NCBI GenBank assembly: GCA_964553685.1
Contig: CAZKLB010000001.1
Location: 1-64,000, forward strand
Reading direction: 5' to 3'
From: MED-G16 sp964553685
GTDB lineage: Bacteria; Bacteroidota; Bacteroidia; Cytophagales; MED-G16
DNA: 64,000 nucleotides
Positions within the stretch are counted from its first letter, which is position 1. Each line of letters starts with the position of its first letter. The notes under the pieces are model-generated. The model saw nothing but the letters and a program-made list of their open reading frames with translations, was not told the DNA's origin and did not search any database. Below are positions 53,301 to 62,327 of the stretch, one piece after another. Both the position numbers and the translations under genes were made by a program.

Positions 53301-55549
53301 TTTCTGAACTTATCAAAATCACTTTTGATTTCCAGCCTAGGAAAATTGTTATCTGTGATATTAACGTCAGCGGTTTCTTTATTTGGATCTAGCTTTATGT
53401 TTTTTACTATTTTATTTTTAACAAATACTTTTGAAACTTCAGTTTCATTTAATCTCCAAATTTCTGCTGGAATCCGTTCGATCTCTTTTGAGTTGTCTTC
53501 ATAAGTCCATTCAATTATTAGAGGGGTTACTAAGCCACCAATGTTTTTGAATGTCACTTCGTAAAAGTTTTTGTCAGCATTTTCAAGTTTTATAGCTTCA
53601 TCATTTACAGAATTTCTAAATTCTCTGTAACTATTTGAGCTTGTTTTTGAAAAGTTGAATTCAGTTGGTTGAAACGGCATTGCATATTTTGGATCATCGG
53701 AAGCGATTTTTCTTTTTCCTTTAATTTCTTTGCTTTCGATACTCGCCTTATTTTCAAAGGGTTTGTCAACATTTTTCATTTTAAACCATTTTACTTTTTC
53801 AACGGAAACATCAACATTGTCAGTGCTGTAAAACCAACCTCTCCAAAACCAATCTAGATCGATTGCGCTAGCATCTTCCATAGTTCTAAAAAAATCTGCT
53901 GGATCAGGATGTTTGAAAGCCCACCTCCTGGAATATTCCTTAAATGCGTAATCAAATAATTCCGGGCCCATTATAGTTTCTCTAAGCACACTCAGTGCAG
54001 ATGCAGGCTTCGCATATGCATTTGCACCAAATTCTCTAGAAGCAATTTGCTCAGAATTTGTCATAATAGGTCTTAACATATCTTTTGGCATTTTCATATA
54101 GTTTACAATGCTTTGCGCTGTTCCTCTTCTTAGGGGGCCATCGCTGTAATATTCTCTTTGTGTCAAAGATTGAACAAATGTATTTAACCCTTCATCCATC
54201 CATGTCCACTGTCTCTCATCAGAATTGATTATCATCGGTATAAAAAAGTGACCTACTTCATGTATGATAACACTAATCATCCCCCATTTTGTTGCATCAG
54301 AATATGTTCCATCGTCGTTAGGCCTTCCAAAGTTGAAACATATCATTGGGTATTCCATTCCAATTGATGCCGCGTGTACTGATATTGCAACTGGGTATGG
54401 GTATTCAATGGTATGTTTTGAATAGGTCTTTAAAGTATTTGCTACCGCAATGGTTGATTCTTTTTCCCATAGTGGATTTCCTTCCTTCGAATAATATGAC
54501 ATGGCCAATGGTTTGTTATTATCAAGTTCTACAGCCATAGCATCCCATATATATTTTCTAGAGGCTGCAAAAGCAACATCTCTAACCATTGAGGCTTTAA
54601 ACCTCCAAGTTTTGGATTTATTTCTAATTGGGTTTTTCTCTTTTTTTATAGCCTCTTCTTGAGTCGTAATTATCACAGGTTTATCATATGTTTTTCTAGC
54701 AAGCTCTAATCTTTCAAGTTCTTTTTTGTTTAAAACCTCTTCAGCGTTTTGAAGTGCTCCAGTCGCCCCAACAATAAAATCAGAAGGAACTGTTATGTTT
54801 AGTTCGTAATCGCCAAAAGGTAAGGCAAACTCCCCTCTTCCTAAAAACTGCTTGTTTTGCCAACCTTCCTTGTCATCATAAACAGCCATTCTAGGAAAAA
54901 ACTGAGCAATTGTATAGTTATAGTTTTTGTCTTTTTCAAAATACTCGTATCCTCCTCTACCACCTAACTTCATTCTATCATTTATCTCATATGACCATTT
55001 TATTTTGAACGAAAATTTTTCACCGGTTTTTAATGGCTCCGGAAGTTCAATTCTCATCATTGTTTGGATAACCTTATTATCTAATGGATTATTATTTTCG
55101 TCTTGTACATATTCAATTTTAAATCCACCATCATATTTTTCTCCTTTTGAGTTTGTTTGAGTATTCGTTAGTGATTGCAAAGATTTTCCACTAATATTCA
55201 TTGGCATGGTTGAAGGGGTTACTAATGGGGTGTTTGATTCGTCTGATCTCATATTCTGATCAAGTTGTACCCAGAGGTATCTCAAAATATCAGGTGAGTT
55301 ATTGTAATAGGTAATACTCTCCTCACCATATAACATCTGATTTTCATCGTTTAAAATAACATCTATTTTATAATCAGCTTGTTGTTGCCAGTAATCAATT
55401 CCAGGAGCGCCAGATGCTGTTCTGTATGAGTTTGGAGTTGGAAGCATGGTCCCAAGCTGTTCAAATTTTTTTTCCCATTCCCCATATGAACCTTGTGAGA
55501 AAACATTAAAGAAAGAAATCGAGAATATAAACAATAGAATTTTTTTCAT
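53297..55549 (-). CDS. M1 family metallopeptidase, exported
   Basis: A 750-residue zinc aminopeptidase-type protein with a Sec signal (MKKILLFIFSISFFNVFS). The zinc site is HEVGHFFIPM near residue 427, followed by WMDEGLN about 20 residues later, i.e. HExxH-X18-E. It has the typical M1 N-terminal beta-saddle and a C-terminal domain of beta character. The usual aminopeptidase GxMEN motif is represented by IGMEYPMI near residue 400, as in other Bacteroidota M1 peptidases. It lies 1 base from the HupE-like gene on the same strand. Confidence 0.93.
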   Translation of the reverse strand: MKKILLFIFSISFFNVFSQGSYGEWEKKFEQLGTMLPTPNSYRTASGAPGIDYWQQQADYKIDVILNDENQMLYGEESITYYNNSPDILRYLWVQLDQNMRSDESNTPLVTPSTMPMNISGKSLQSLTNTQTNSKGEKYDGGFKIEYVQDENNNPLDNKVIQTMMRIELPEPLKTGEKFSFKIKWSYEINDRMKLGGRGGYEYFEKDKNYNYTIAQFFPRMAVYDDKEGWQNKQFLGRGEFALPFGDYELNITVPSDFIVGATGALQNAEEVLNKKELERLELARKTYDKPVIITTQEEAIKKEKNPIRNKSKTWRFKASMVRDVAFAASRKYIWDAMAVELDNNKPLAMSYYSKEGNPLWEKESTIAVANTLKTYSKHTIEYPYPVAISVHAASIGMEYPMICFNFGRPNDDGTYSDATKWGMISVIIHEVGHFFIPMIINSDERQWTWMDEGLNTFVQSLTQREYYSDGPLRRGTAQSIVNYMKMPKDMLRPIMTNSEQIASREFGANAYAKPASALSVLRETIMGPELFDYAFKEYSRRWAFKHPDPADFFRTMEDASAIDLDWFWRGWFYSTDNVDVSVEKVKWFKMKNVDKPFENKASIESKEIKGKRKIASDDPKYAMPFQPTEFNFSKTSSNSYREFRNSVNDEAIKLENADKNFYEVTFKNIGGLVTPLIIEWTYEDNSKEIERIPAEIWRLNETEVSKVFVKNKIVKNIKLDPNKETADVNITDNNFPRLEIKSDFDKFRN

Positions 55550-55550
55550 A

Positions 55551-56129
55551 TCACCAAAATTTTGCGTTAAAAGTAAGCATCAAACTTATACCAAAAATAA
55601 CAGAAGAAACAAACAACACCCAATTTTCTCTTTTTTTGAACATTAACTTTGAAAGTAATGCACTTAGAGATAAAAATATTAAAACAACAATTATTTGCGC
55701 TACCTCTATCCCAACATTAAATGCAAATAATTCAAATACAATACTCCCTTTAAAGAGGATGGCTTTTAAATAATTGGCAAAGCCAAGCCCATGTATTAAA
55801 CCAAAAACAAGGGCAATAGCATAATTCGAGTTTACTACTGTTACGTCTTTTTTATTTCTATTAATGATATTATTAAATGCTGTAATTAATATGGTTAAGG
55901 GAATTGCAAATTCAATTAATTTCTGATCATAGGTAATCAACTCCAGAGCAGACAAAGCTAAAGTTATAGAATGGCCAATTGTAAATGCGGTGACGAGAAT
56001 AATTATATTCTTAAGCATTTTAAAGTCATATATTACAACTAAAGCTAATATAAAAAGTATATGGTCAAGCGCTTGAGTATTCAAAATATGATCAAATCCA
56101 ACCAAAAACCATGTTTTAAATTCTTCCAT
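55551..56129 (-). CDS. HupE/UreJ-like membrane protein
   Basis: A 192-residue integral membrane protein with about six hydrophobic segments. The family motif is in GFDHILNTQALDHILFILAL and AFTIGHSITLALSAL, and the second half has GLIHGLGFANYL and FNVGIEVAQI. HupE/UreJ proteins are linked to nickel/metal uptake or hydrogenase/urease maturation, though the Bacteroidota form is found without these enzymes. No hydrogenase or urease gene is visible. It is followed by the M1 peptidase gene after 1 base and is divergent from a DUF6702 gene. Confidence 0.9.
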   Translation of the reverse strand: MEEFKTWFLVGFDHILNTQALDHILFILALVVIYDFKMLKNIIILVTAFTIGHSITLALSALELITYDQKLIEFAIPLTILITAFNNIINRNKKDVTVVNSNYAIALVFGLIHGLGFANYLKAILFKGSIVFELFAFNVGIEVAQIIVVLIFLSLSALLSKLMFKKRENWVLFVSSVIFGISLMLTFNAKFW

Positions 56130-56179
56130 AATATCATTTAAAATTTCAATTTTAAATTTATTAATTTTAGATTATTAGT

Positions 56180-56647
56180 ATGCTATCTATAATTTGTTTT
56201 TTTTTCCTGCATGAGTTTTATGTGAGTGTTTCTTACATGGAGTATGACAATGATAGAAACGCTGTTGAAATTCAAAAAAAAATTTTTTTTGATGATCTTG
56301 AGTTAGCCTTAAGAAAAGAAAACAATAATAAAACCTTCGATATTCTTAATTCAGATCCCCAGCTAATTAATCAATATATAGAAACGTATCTTATTAGTAA
56401 TATGAAAATTTTCATAAATGGTAAAATATATAATTTTAACTATTTGGGTCATGAATATGTAAATGGGACTATCAATTGTTTTTTGGAGATAAAAGGAATA
56501 AGAAAAGTTAAGGAGCTACAAATAGAAGACACTAGCCTTTTCTCTTATTTTGACGGCCAAGAAAATTTGATTTACTTTGAAATGAACAACAAACTGTCGA
56601 CATTAAGATTAAAAGAACCTAAACTTTCTGATAAAATTATTTTTTAA
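56180..56647 (+). CDS. DUF6702 family exported protein (second copy)
   Basis: A 155-residue protein with a short N-terminal hydrophobic signal (MLSIICFFFLHEFYVSVSY) and the family pattern HEFYVSVSYMEYDNDRNAVE...KKIFFDDLELALRK. It is a paralogue of the gene at 23688. The position, divergent from the HupE-like and M1 peptidase genes and 14 bases upstream of the zincin, suggests an envelope function connected with these proteins. Function is unknown. Confidence 0.8.
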   Translation: MLSIICFFFLHEFYVSVSYMEYDNDRNAVEIQKKIFFDDLELALRKENNNKTFDILNSDPQLINQYIETYLISNMKIFINGKIYNFNYLGHEYVNGTINCFLEIKGIRKVKELQIEDTSLFSYFDGQENLIYFEMNNKLSTLRLKEPKLSDKIIF

Positions 56648-56661
56648 TTTAAAAATTCAAG

Positions 56662-59112
56662 ATGAAAAAACTATTATTTCTAATCCCTTTAATTTCCTAT
56701 ATAAATTTATTTTCACAGAAAGTTACCATCGAGTCGTTTACAAAAAACTTTCAAAAAAAGGAGGGTTTCATTAATTATTATTGGGATGATAATAATGGAA
56801 AATTATATTTTGAAATTGAAAATTTAGATAATGAATTAATATACGTTAATTATCTATCAGCAGGTGTGGGTTCTAATGATATTGGATTAGATAGAGGACA
56901 AATTGGAGGTACAAGAATTATTAAATTTGTCAAAATTGGACCTAAAATATTAATGGTTCAGCCCAACTATAAGTTTAGAGCTCTTTCAGATAACATAGAA
57001 GAAATCAAGTCTGTTAATGATGCTTTTGCAAGCTCTACAATTTGGGGATTTCAAATCCAAGCAAAATCAGGAAATAGTTATCTTATTGATGCGACAGAGT
57101 TTGCAATGCGTGATTCACATATGATCTCTACAAGACTTAAAAGACAAAATCAGGGTACATTTAAGATTGATAATAAGAGTTCTTCTTTTGATCCTGGATT
57201 TTCTAAAAACTTTCCACTAAATACTGAGATTGAATCTTTTTTAACTTTTAGAGGAATGGCTACAGGCAGATGGTTAAATTCTGTTTCTCCAAGTTTAGAA
57301 TCATTTTCAGTTAGGACAAGACATTCCTTTGTGAAATTACCAGATGAGGGTTATTCACCAAGAAAATTTGATCCCAGAGCAGGTTATGGTGCAATGACAT
57401 TTTATGATTACGCTAGCCCAATAGAAGATGACTTAAGTGTTAAATATATTAGGAGACATCGTTTAATAAAAAAATATCCCAGTAAAATATTAAGTGAACC
57501 TGTAGAGCCAATAATTTATTATCTAGACCGAGGTGTTCCAGAGCCAGTAAAATCTGCATTAATAGAAGGGGCGGCTTGGTGGAATGATGCATTTGAGTCT
57601 GCTGGATTTAAAAATGCATTTCAAATTAAAGTTTTACCTGAAGGTGCGGACCTGCTAGATGTACGATATAATGTAATTCAATGGGTTCATAGGTCTACTA
57701 GAGGTTGGTCATATGGAGCATCAGTCGTTGATCCTAGAACGGGTGAAATAATTAAGGGACATGTCTCCTTAGGATCTCTTAGGGTAAGACAGGATTACCT
57801 TATAGCCGAAGGTCTCCTAAGACCTTATGGAGATGATGATAGCAAAAATAATGCTATGAAAAAAATGGCTATTGAAAGATTAAGACAACTCTCTGCTCAT
57901 GAAGTGGGTCACACCATCGGACTTTCTCATAACTATATTTCTAGTGCTAGAGAAAGAAAGTCTGTTATGGACTATCCACATCCACTAATTAAATTCTCCA
58001 AAAATCAAATTGACTTATCAGAGGCATACGATCAAGGAATAGGCTCATGGGATAAACTTGCTATTAATTGGGGATACAGAGAATTTCAGTCAAATGAGGA
58101 AGATCAATTAAATCAAATATTACAAGATGGTTATAAAGACGATATCTACTTTATAACAGATCAAGACTCTAGACCTCAAGGTAGCGCTCATCCTAGGTCG
58201 CATTTATGGGATAACGGTTTTGACGCAGCTGATGAATTAAATAGAATGCTTGAAATAAGAAGACATATCCTTGATAATTTTTTAGATAATGCAATTAGAA
58301 AAGGAGAACCTATGTCAAGTATTGAGGAGGTTCTTGTTCCAATGTATCTACTACATAGGTACCAGATTGAGGCGGCCGCAAAGGTAGTGGGAGGATTAGA
58401 ATATAATTATGCTTTAAAGGGCGATGGGCAGTTGGTAACAAAAATGCTAACAAAGGAGCAACAAGATAAAGCGCTAGAATCATTACTAAATTCAATTCAT
58501 CCTAGAAATTTATCTCTTGACGAGAAGCTTATACGCTTAATACCACCTCGAGCTTTTGGTTATCCAAGAACTAGGGAAACTTTTAAATCCAGGACTGGTT
58601 TAACATTTGATTATTTAGCGGCAGCAGAGACAGCAACAAACTTAACTTTAAAAATGTTATTTAATCCTCAAAGAGCTTCGAGGTTAGTGATTCAAAAAGC
58701 AAGAGATTCCATAAATCAACCTGGCTTTAAAGAGGTTATTAATAAAATTGTTGATCGAACGGTTTTAAATACAAACGATATAAGTAAAAGAACACAAATT
58801 TTTTCAAGTATAGAATTAGAGATCTCAAAAATGGTAAGCCATAGAGTTTTAAATCATCTCTTCATCTTAGCCTCAAGTAATAAAACTCATGAGGAGGTTA
58901 ACGCAATAACATATTCAATTCTTAAAAACATAAAAAAAGTGTTAGAAAAAAAAGATTCAAGTGATTACCACTCTCATTATTTGTCAGATAAAATTCAAAA
59001 GTTTTTCTCTGGAAATTTAGAAGTGGAACTAATACAAGAATTACAACCACCTGATGGTTCTCCAATAGGTTCCAATGATTTATATTTATTTCATTGTGGA
59101 AGTGAATTATAA
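56662..59112 (+). CDS. Large zinc-dependent metalloprotease (metzincin-like, DUF5117/DUF4953 family)
   Basis: An 816-residue exported protein (signal KLLFLIPLISYINLFS). The metzincin zinc motif HEVGHTIGLSH begins at residue 413 and the Met-turn SVMDYPHPL follows about 22 residues later, giving three His ligands plus Met-turn. Upstream is the substrate-like domain seen in DUF5117 family members (WWNDAFESAGFKNAFQIKVL, GWSYGASVVDPRTGEI). The C-terminal domain is all-alpha. It is likely a secreted or periplasmic protease of Bacteroidota. It lies 14 bases after the DUF6702 gene and overlaps the MaoC gene convergently by 6 bases. Confidence 0.9.
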   Translation: MKKLLFLIPLISYINLFSQKVTIESFTKNFQKKEGFINYYWDDNNGKLYFEIENLDNELIYVNYLSAGVGSNDIGLDRGQIGGTRIIKFVKIGPKILMVQPNYKFRALSDNIEEIKSVNDAFASSTIWGFQIQAKSGNSYLIDATEFAMRDSHMISTRLKRQNQGTFKIDNKSSSFDPGFSKNFPLNTEIESFLTFRGMATGRWLNSVSPSLESFSVRTRHSFVKLPDEGYSPRKFDPRAGYGAMTFYDYASPIEDDLSVKYIRRHRLIKKYPSKILSEPVEPIIYYLDRGVPEPVKSALIEGAAWWNDAFESAGFKNAFQIKVLPEGADLLDVRYNVIQWVHRSTRGWSYGASVVDPRTGEIIKGHVSLGSLRVRQDYLIAEGLLRPYGDDDSKNNAMKKMAIERLRQLSAHEVGHTIGLSHNYISSARERKSVMDYPHPLIKFSKNQIDLSEAYDQGIGSWDKLAINWGYREFQSNEEDQLNQILQDGYKDDIYFITDQDSRPQGSAHPRSHLWDNGFDAADELNRMLEIRRHILDNFLDNAIRKGEPMSSIEEVLVPMYLLHRYQIEAAAKVVGGLEYNYALKGDGQLVTKMLTKEQQDKALESLLNSIHPRNLSLDEKLIRLIPPRAFGYPRTRETFKSRTGLTFDYLAAAETATNLTLKMLFNPQRASRLVIQKARDSINQPGFKEVINKIVDRTVLNTNDISKRTQIFSSIELEISKMVSHRVLNHLFILASSNKTHEEVNAITYSILKNIKKVLEKKDSSDYHSHYLSDKIQKFFSGNLEVELIQELQPPDGSPIGSNDLYLFHCGSEL

Positions 59113-59511
59113 TTTTTCTTCGTGAAGAGCTGTAGCTGTTCCATCCACAATTATTTTTTCGTTAATATCAAAAATTTGGGTTTTAAATATTCCAAAATGT
59201 TTTTTCTTGATGATTTTTATCAGTTCAACATGAACATAATATTTTTTGTTAGGATATAATGGCCTCTTGAAGCTCAGATTTTGTGCGACATGTATTGATC
59301 CTTTCCCTGGAAATTTTGTTCCCATTACTCTTCCAAATGATGTAACAGAAAACAGCCCGTGAACAATTGGTTTTTTAAATCTTGTTTTTGCAGCATAACT
59401 TTTATCGTAATGAATGGGATTGTCGTCTCCACTTAGTTTAGCAAATTTGTTTACCATGCCTTGACTAATAGAAAACTCTTCCCTGTAATAATCTCCAATT
59501 TTTAATTTCAT
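59107..59511 (-). CDS. MaoC-like hydratase
   Basis: A 134-residue hot-dog-fold hydratase. The hydratase motif with the catalytic Asp and His is in SGDDNPIHYDKSYAAKTRF, followed by VHGLF. Such proteins hydrate enoyl-CoA in fatty-acid metabolism. It is the last gene of the glyA-tatC-rpiB-rbfA-permease run on the minus strand, overlapping the permease start by 4 bases. Which enoyl-CoA it acts on is unknown. Confidence 0.9.
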   Translation of the reverse strand: MKLKIGDYYREEFSISQGMVNKFAKLSGDDNPIHYDKSYAAKTRFKKPIVHGLFSVTSFGRVMGTKFPGKGSIHVAQNLSFKRPLYPNKKYYVHVELIKIIKKKHFGIFKTQIFDINEKIIVDGTATALHEEKL

Positions 59512-60743
59512 GAATTTATTTTTTTAACTTCCATAAAATCATTTGATTTAATTAAGTTGCTTGGTATCAAAGATGCAGTTATTGATACTAATACAACAAT
59601 AGTTATTGTAAAAACAATATCAATAAAATTTAGTTTTATTGGGTATGATTCAAGTATAGAGCTTGTCATATTTATTTTTACTATTCCAAAGTATTCTTGT
59701 ATTAATGAAGCCCCTATTCCTAAAAAAGCTCCAAACACTATTCCAGCTAAACCTATTAATATCCCCTGAAAAATAAATATTTTTTTTATTTGATTTAGAC
59801 CAACTCCAAACGAAAGGAGTGTTTTAATATCTTTTCTTTTTTCTATTCCCATCATTGAAAGAAGAAAAAAAATGTTCAAAGAGCTTAGAAGTAAAATAAT
59901 TGAAAAAACTATATATACAATGAGTTTCTCCGTTCTTAGGATCTTAAATAAACTTTCTCGTTGTTCAGAAAACCCTAAAACATTAAATTCATCTCCAATT
60001 ACATTCTGAATTTCAATTTTAATCTTTTCAGGGTTAAATCCATTTTTTACTTCAACCTCGTATGATGATATTTTCATCTCTTTATCAAAAAGTCTTTGAG
60101 TAAAATCTAGTTTTGCAAAAGCATAATTATTATCAAAGCTTTTTTCAATAGCAAAAATACCTGTTGGTTTTAATTGTTCCTTCTTATAAATTTTTTGTCT
60201 GGTTATATTTGGATTTAATTTTTTAGAATCAGACAAAGCATAGACATTAATATTTTGAAAGTCTGAATTGGTTTTAATTCCGAGAGAATATTTTAGGCCT
60301 CTTCCAAAAACAGCATTATTCAATTTACCTTTATTTATTTCAAAATCGCCTTCTACTAAATTTGATTTGATTTGATTTTTTTTTAAGTAATCATTGTCTA
60401 CACCTTTTAAATAAGCTACCGCTTCGTTTTCTGCGTTTTGAAATAAAACTTTATTTTCTAAAACACCTGAGGCGTATTTAACACCATTAACGGAAGTTAT
60501 TTTCTCTTTTATCGTGTTATTAAAATACTTATTCTTTTTATGTTCAATTTTAATACTAGGATCAAAATCTTTATAAACTGACATTAACGTATTCTCTAAT
60601 CCGTTAAAGACAGAAAGAACAATAATCATTGCGGCTGTTCCAATACTAATGCTTGCAATTGAAAAGTAAGACAGAAAGTTTATAAATGTCTTCTTTTTTT
60701 TTGAAAACACATATCGCGAAGCAATAAATAATGATAATTTCAT
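59508..60743 (-). CDS. LolC/LolE-type ABC transporter permease (FtsX family)
   Basis: A 411-residue permease with an N-terminal transmembrane helix, a large periplasmic domain (about residues 45-260) and three C-terminal helices typical of FtsX/MacB. N-terminal IASRYVFSKKKKTFINFLSYFSI is the classic LolC/E start, and the C-terminal ILLLSSLNIFFLLSMMGIEKRKDIK is the FtsX hallmark. It probably extracts lipoproteins from the inner membrane. No LolD ATPase gene is adjacent. As I recall, a permease next to rbfA is a conserved Bacteroidota arrangement. It is 2 bases downstream of rbfA. Confidence 0.9.
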   Translation of the reverse strand: MKLSLFIASRYVFSKKKKTFINFLSYFSIASISIGTAAMIIVLSVFNGLENTLMSVYKDFDPSIKIEHKKNKYFNNTIKEKITSVNGVKYASGVLENKVLFQNAENEAVAYLKGVDNDYLKKNQIKSNLVEGDFEINKGKLNNAVFGRGLKYSLGIKTNSDFQNINVYALSDSKKLNPNITRQKIYKKEQLKPTGIFAIEKSFDNNYAFAKLDFTQRLFDKEMKISSYEVEVKNGFNPEKIKIEIQNVIGDEFNVLGFSEQRESLFKILRTEKLIVYIVFSIILLLSSLNIFFLLSMMGIEKRKDIKTLLSFGVGLNQIKKIFIFQGILIGLAGIVFGAFLGIGASLIQEYFGIVKINMTSSILESYPIKLNFIDIVFTITIVVLVSITASLIPSNLIKSNDFMEVKKINS

Positions 60744-60745
60744 TA

Positions 60746-61105
60746 TTATTTTTTAGATGGTATTTTTAAATCGGAGATTATTTTATTTACTCTTGCTGCA
60801 TCGTGTTCAGTACTATCAAAAATAAATTTAATTTCAGGTATCTTCCTGATTTTCTTTCCTATAGATTTTACAATAAATTGTTTTACATCGTGTTTTTTCT
60901 CAGTTAACACATTTTCTACGAAATCAGTTTTTTTATTATTTAAAACACTGATAAATATTAAAGCAACGCTAAGGTCAGGAGATAATTTTATTCCCATTAC
61001 TGTTATAAATTCATTCTTTAAAAAAGATTTTCCTTTTCTAATAAAATATTCATTAACAACCCTATGAATTAAACTTTCATGTTTTTCAATTCTTTGTCTC
61101 TTCAA
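60746..61105 (-). CDS. rbfA: 30S ribosome-binding factor RbfA
   Basis: Cold-shock and 16S rRNA maturation factor. From the TTG at 61105 the protein is about 119 residues and starts MKRQRIEKHESLIHRVVNEY, matching the usual N-terminus of RbfA; the frame extends upstream to another TTG at 61156, but that would overlap rpiB and add 17 residues not seen in the family. The C-terminal KH-like fold (FITVMGIKLSPDLSVALIFI) is visible, as is IPEIKFIFDSTEHDAARV. It is 4 bases downstream of rpiB. Confidence 0.85.
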   Translation of the reverse strand: MKRQRIEKHESLIHRVVNEYFIRKGKSFLKNEFITVMGIKLSPDLSVALIFISVLNNKKTDFVENVLTEKKHDVKQFIVKSIGKKIRKIPEIKFIFDSTEHDAARVNKIISDLKIPSKK

Positions 61106-61109
61106 TTTA

Positions 61110-61538
61110 TTAGCAATTAATTTTATCGACTCTAATTTTATGTCTTCCACCCTCAAAACTAGACTTTATGAATGCTTCAAATATTAATTTTTGTTCTTCT
61201 TTACTAATAAATCTTGCAGGCAAACAAAGTATATTAGAATTATTATGTGTAACCGCTAATGTGGCAATATCTACGTTCCAACAAATAGCGGCCCTTATGC
61301 CCTTGTGTTTATTTGCTGCCATAGCAACTCCATTTGCGCTTCCACAAATTAGTATCCCAATATTTGACTTATCTTTTAATGTCTCTTTTGAGACAAGGTG
61401 TGCATAATCAGGGTAGTCGACGGAATCGGGTCCTTTTGTTCCTAGGTCAACAAAATCTATTTTTTTTTCTTTAATAGTCTTTATTAATTGTTCTTTATGA
61501 TTAAAACCAGCATGATCTGAGCCTAAGATTAATTTCAT
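61110..61538 (-). CDS. rpiB: Ribose-5-phosphate isomerase B
   Basis: Interconverts ribose 5-phosphate and ribulose 5-phosphate. A 142-residue RpiB with GSDHAGF (Asp8, His9), DLGTKGPDSVDYPDY and the catalytic-cysteine loop CGSANGVAMAANKHKGIRA with Cys65. The Ser-Ala substitution in CGSANG rather than CGTGxG is noted. Length is normal. It abuts tatC with no gap (start 61538, tatC stop 61539). Confidence 0.95.
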   Translation of the reverse strand: MKLILGSDHAGFNHKEQLIKTIKEKKIDFVDLGTKGPDSVDYPDYAHLVSKETLKDKSNIGILICGSANGVAMAANKHKGIRAAICWNVDIATLAVTHNNSNILCLPARFISKEEQKLIFEAFIKSSFEGGRHKIRVDKINC

Positions 61539-62327
61539 TTATTTCTTTTTAACATTTCCTGATATTAATATACTAATTTCATAAAGACCAACCAATGGTA
61601 CAGCCATAACAATTTGACTAAAAGGGTCCGGTGGAGTAAGCATTGCCCCAAAAACTAATATAATTACTATGGCATGCTTTCTGTAACTCCTTAAAATTGT
61701 TTTATTGACAACCCCAGCCTTTGTTAAAAAGAAAATCACCATAGGTAATTGAAATAAAAGTCCAGACGCAAGAACTAAAGTGGTGATGGTTGAAACATAT
61801 GAAATTATGTCAAACTCATTTAGTATAGAAGGGTCTATCTGATAATTTGCTAGAAAATTTATTGATATTGGCGTGAGGATAAAATAACCGAAAAGAACTC
61901 CAATAAAGAAAAGAAGAGACACATAAAAAGTAGCGCCTTTTGCAGCTTTTTTCTCATTTACGTATAAGCCAGGAGAAATGAATTTCCAGAACTCCCAAAA
62001 GGCATAAGGAAACGAGCAAATTATTCCAATTACAAAAGAGGAAGAAATATGCATCATAAACTGACCAGCCATCTGTCTACTTTGTATGATAAATGGTAGT
62101 TCATCAATACAGAAAGATGAAATCCCAAAATTTAAACCTAAATCGCAAAGCATCTTATATGTCAAGAAATCACTTTTTGATGGACCTAATAATATTATCC
62201 CAAAAACTACTTCTTTGCTTAAAAAAGCAATAACTGCAAAAAATAATATGGAGGCTAAAGACCTGATTATGTGCCATCTAAGTTCTTCTAGATGGTCGAT
62301 AAAAGACATTTCTTTTTCTTGCTTCAT
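61539..62327 (-). CDS. tatC: Sec-independent protein translocase TatC
   Basis: Core of the twin-arginine export system; recognises RR signal peptides. The 262-residue protein has six hydrophobic helices and the conserved N-terminal EMSFIDHLEELRWHIIRS. The central FPYAFWEFWKFISPGLY and the later FLTKAGVVNKTILRSYRKHA and LTPPDPFSQI are TatC signatures. TatA/B are not in the window. It abuts glyA (start 62327, glyA stop 62328) and rpiB. Confidence 0.97.
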   Translation of the reverse strand: MKQEKEMSFIDHLEELRWHIIRSLASILFFAVIAFLSKEVVFGIILLGPSKSDFLTYKMLCDLGLNFGISSFCIDELPFIIQSRQMAGQFMMHISSSFVIGIICSFPYAFWEFWKFISPGLYVNEKKAAKGATFYVSLLFFIGVLFGYFILTPISINFLANYQIDPSILNEFDIISYVSTITTLVLASGLLFQLPMVIFFLTKAGVVNKTILRSYRKHAIVIILVFGAMLTPPDPFSQIVMAVPLVGLYEISILISGNVKKK

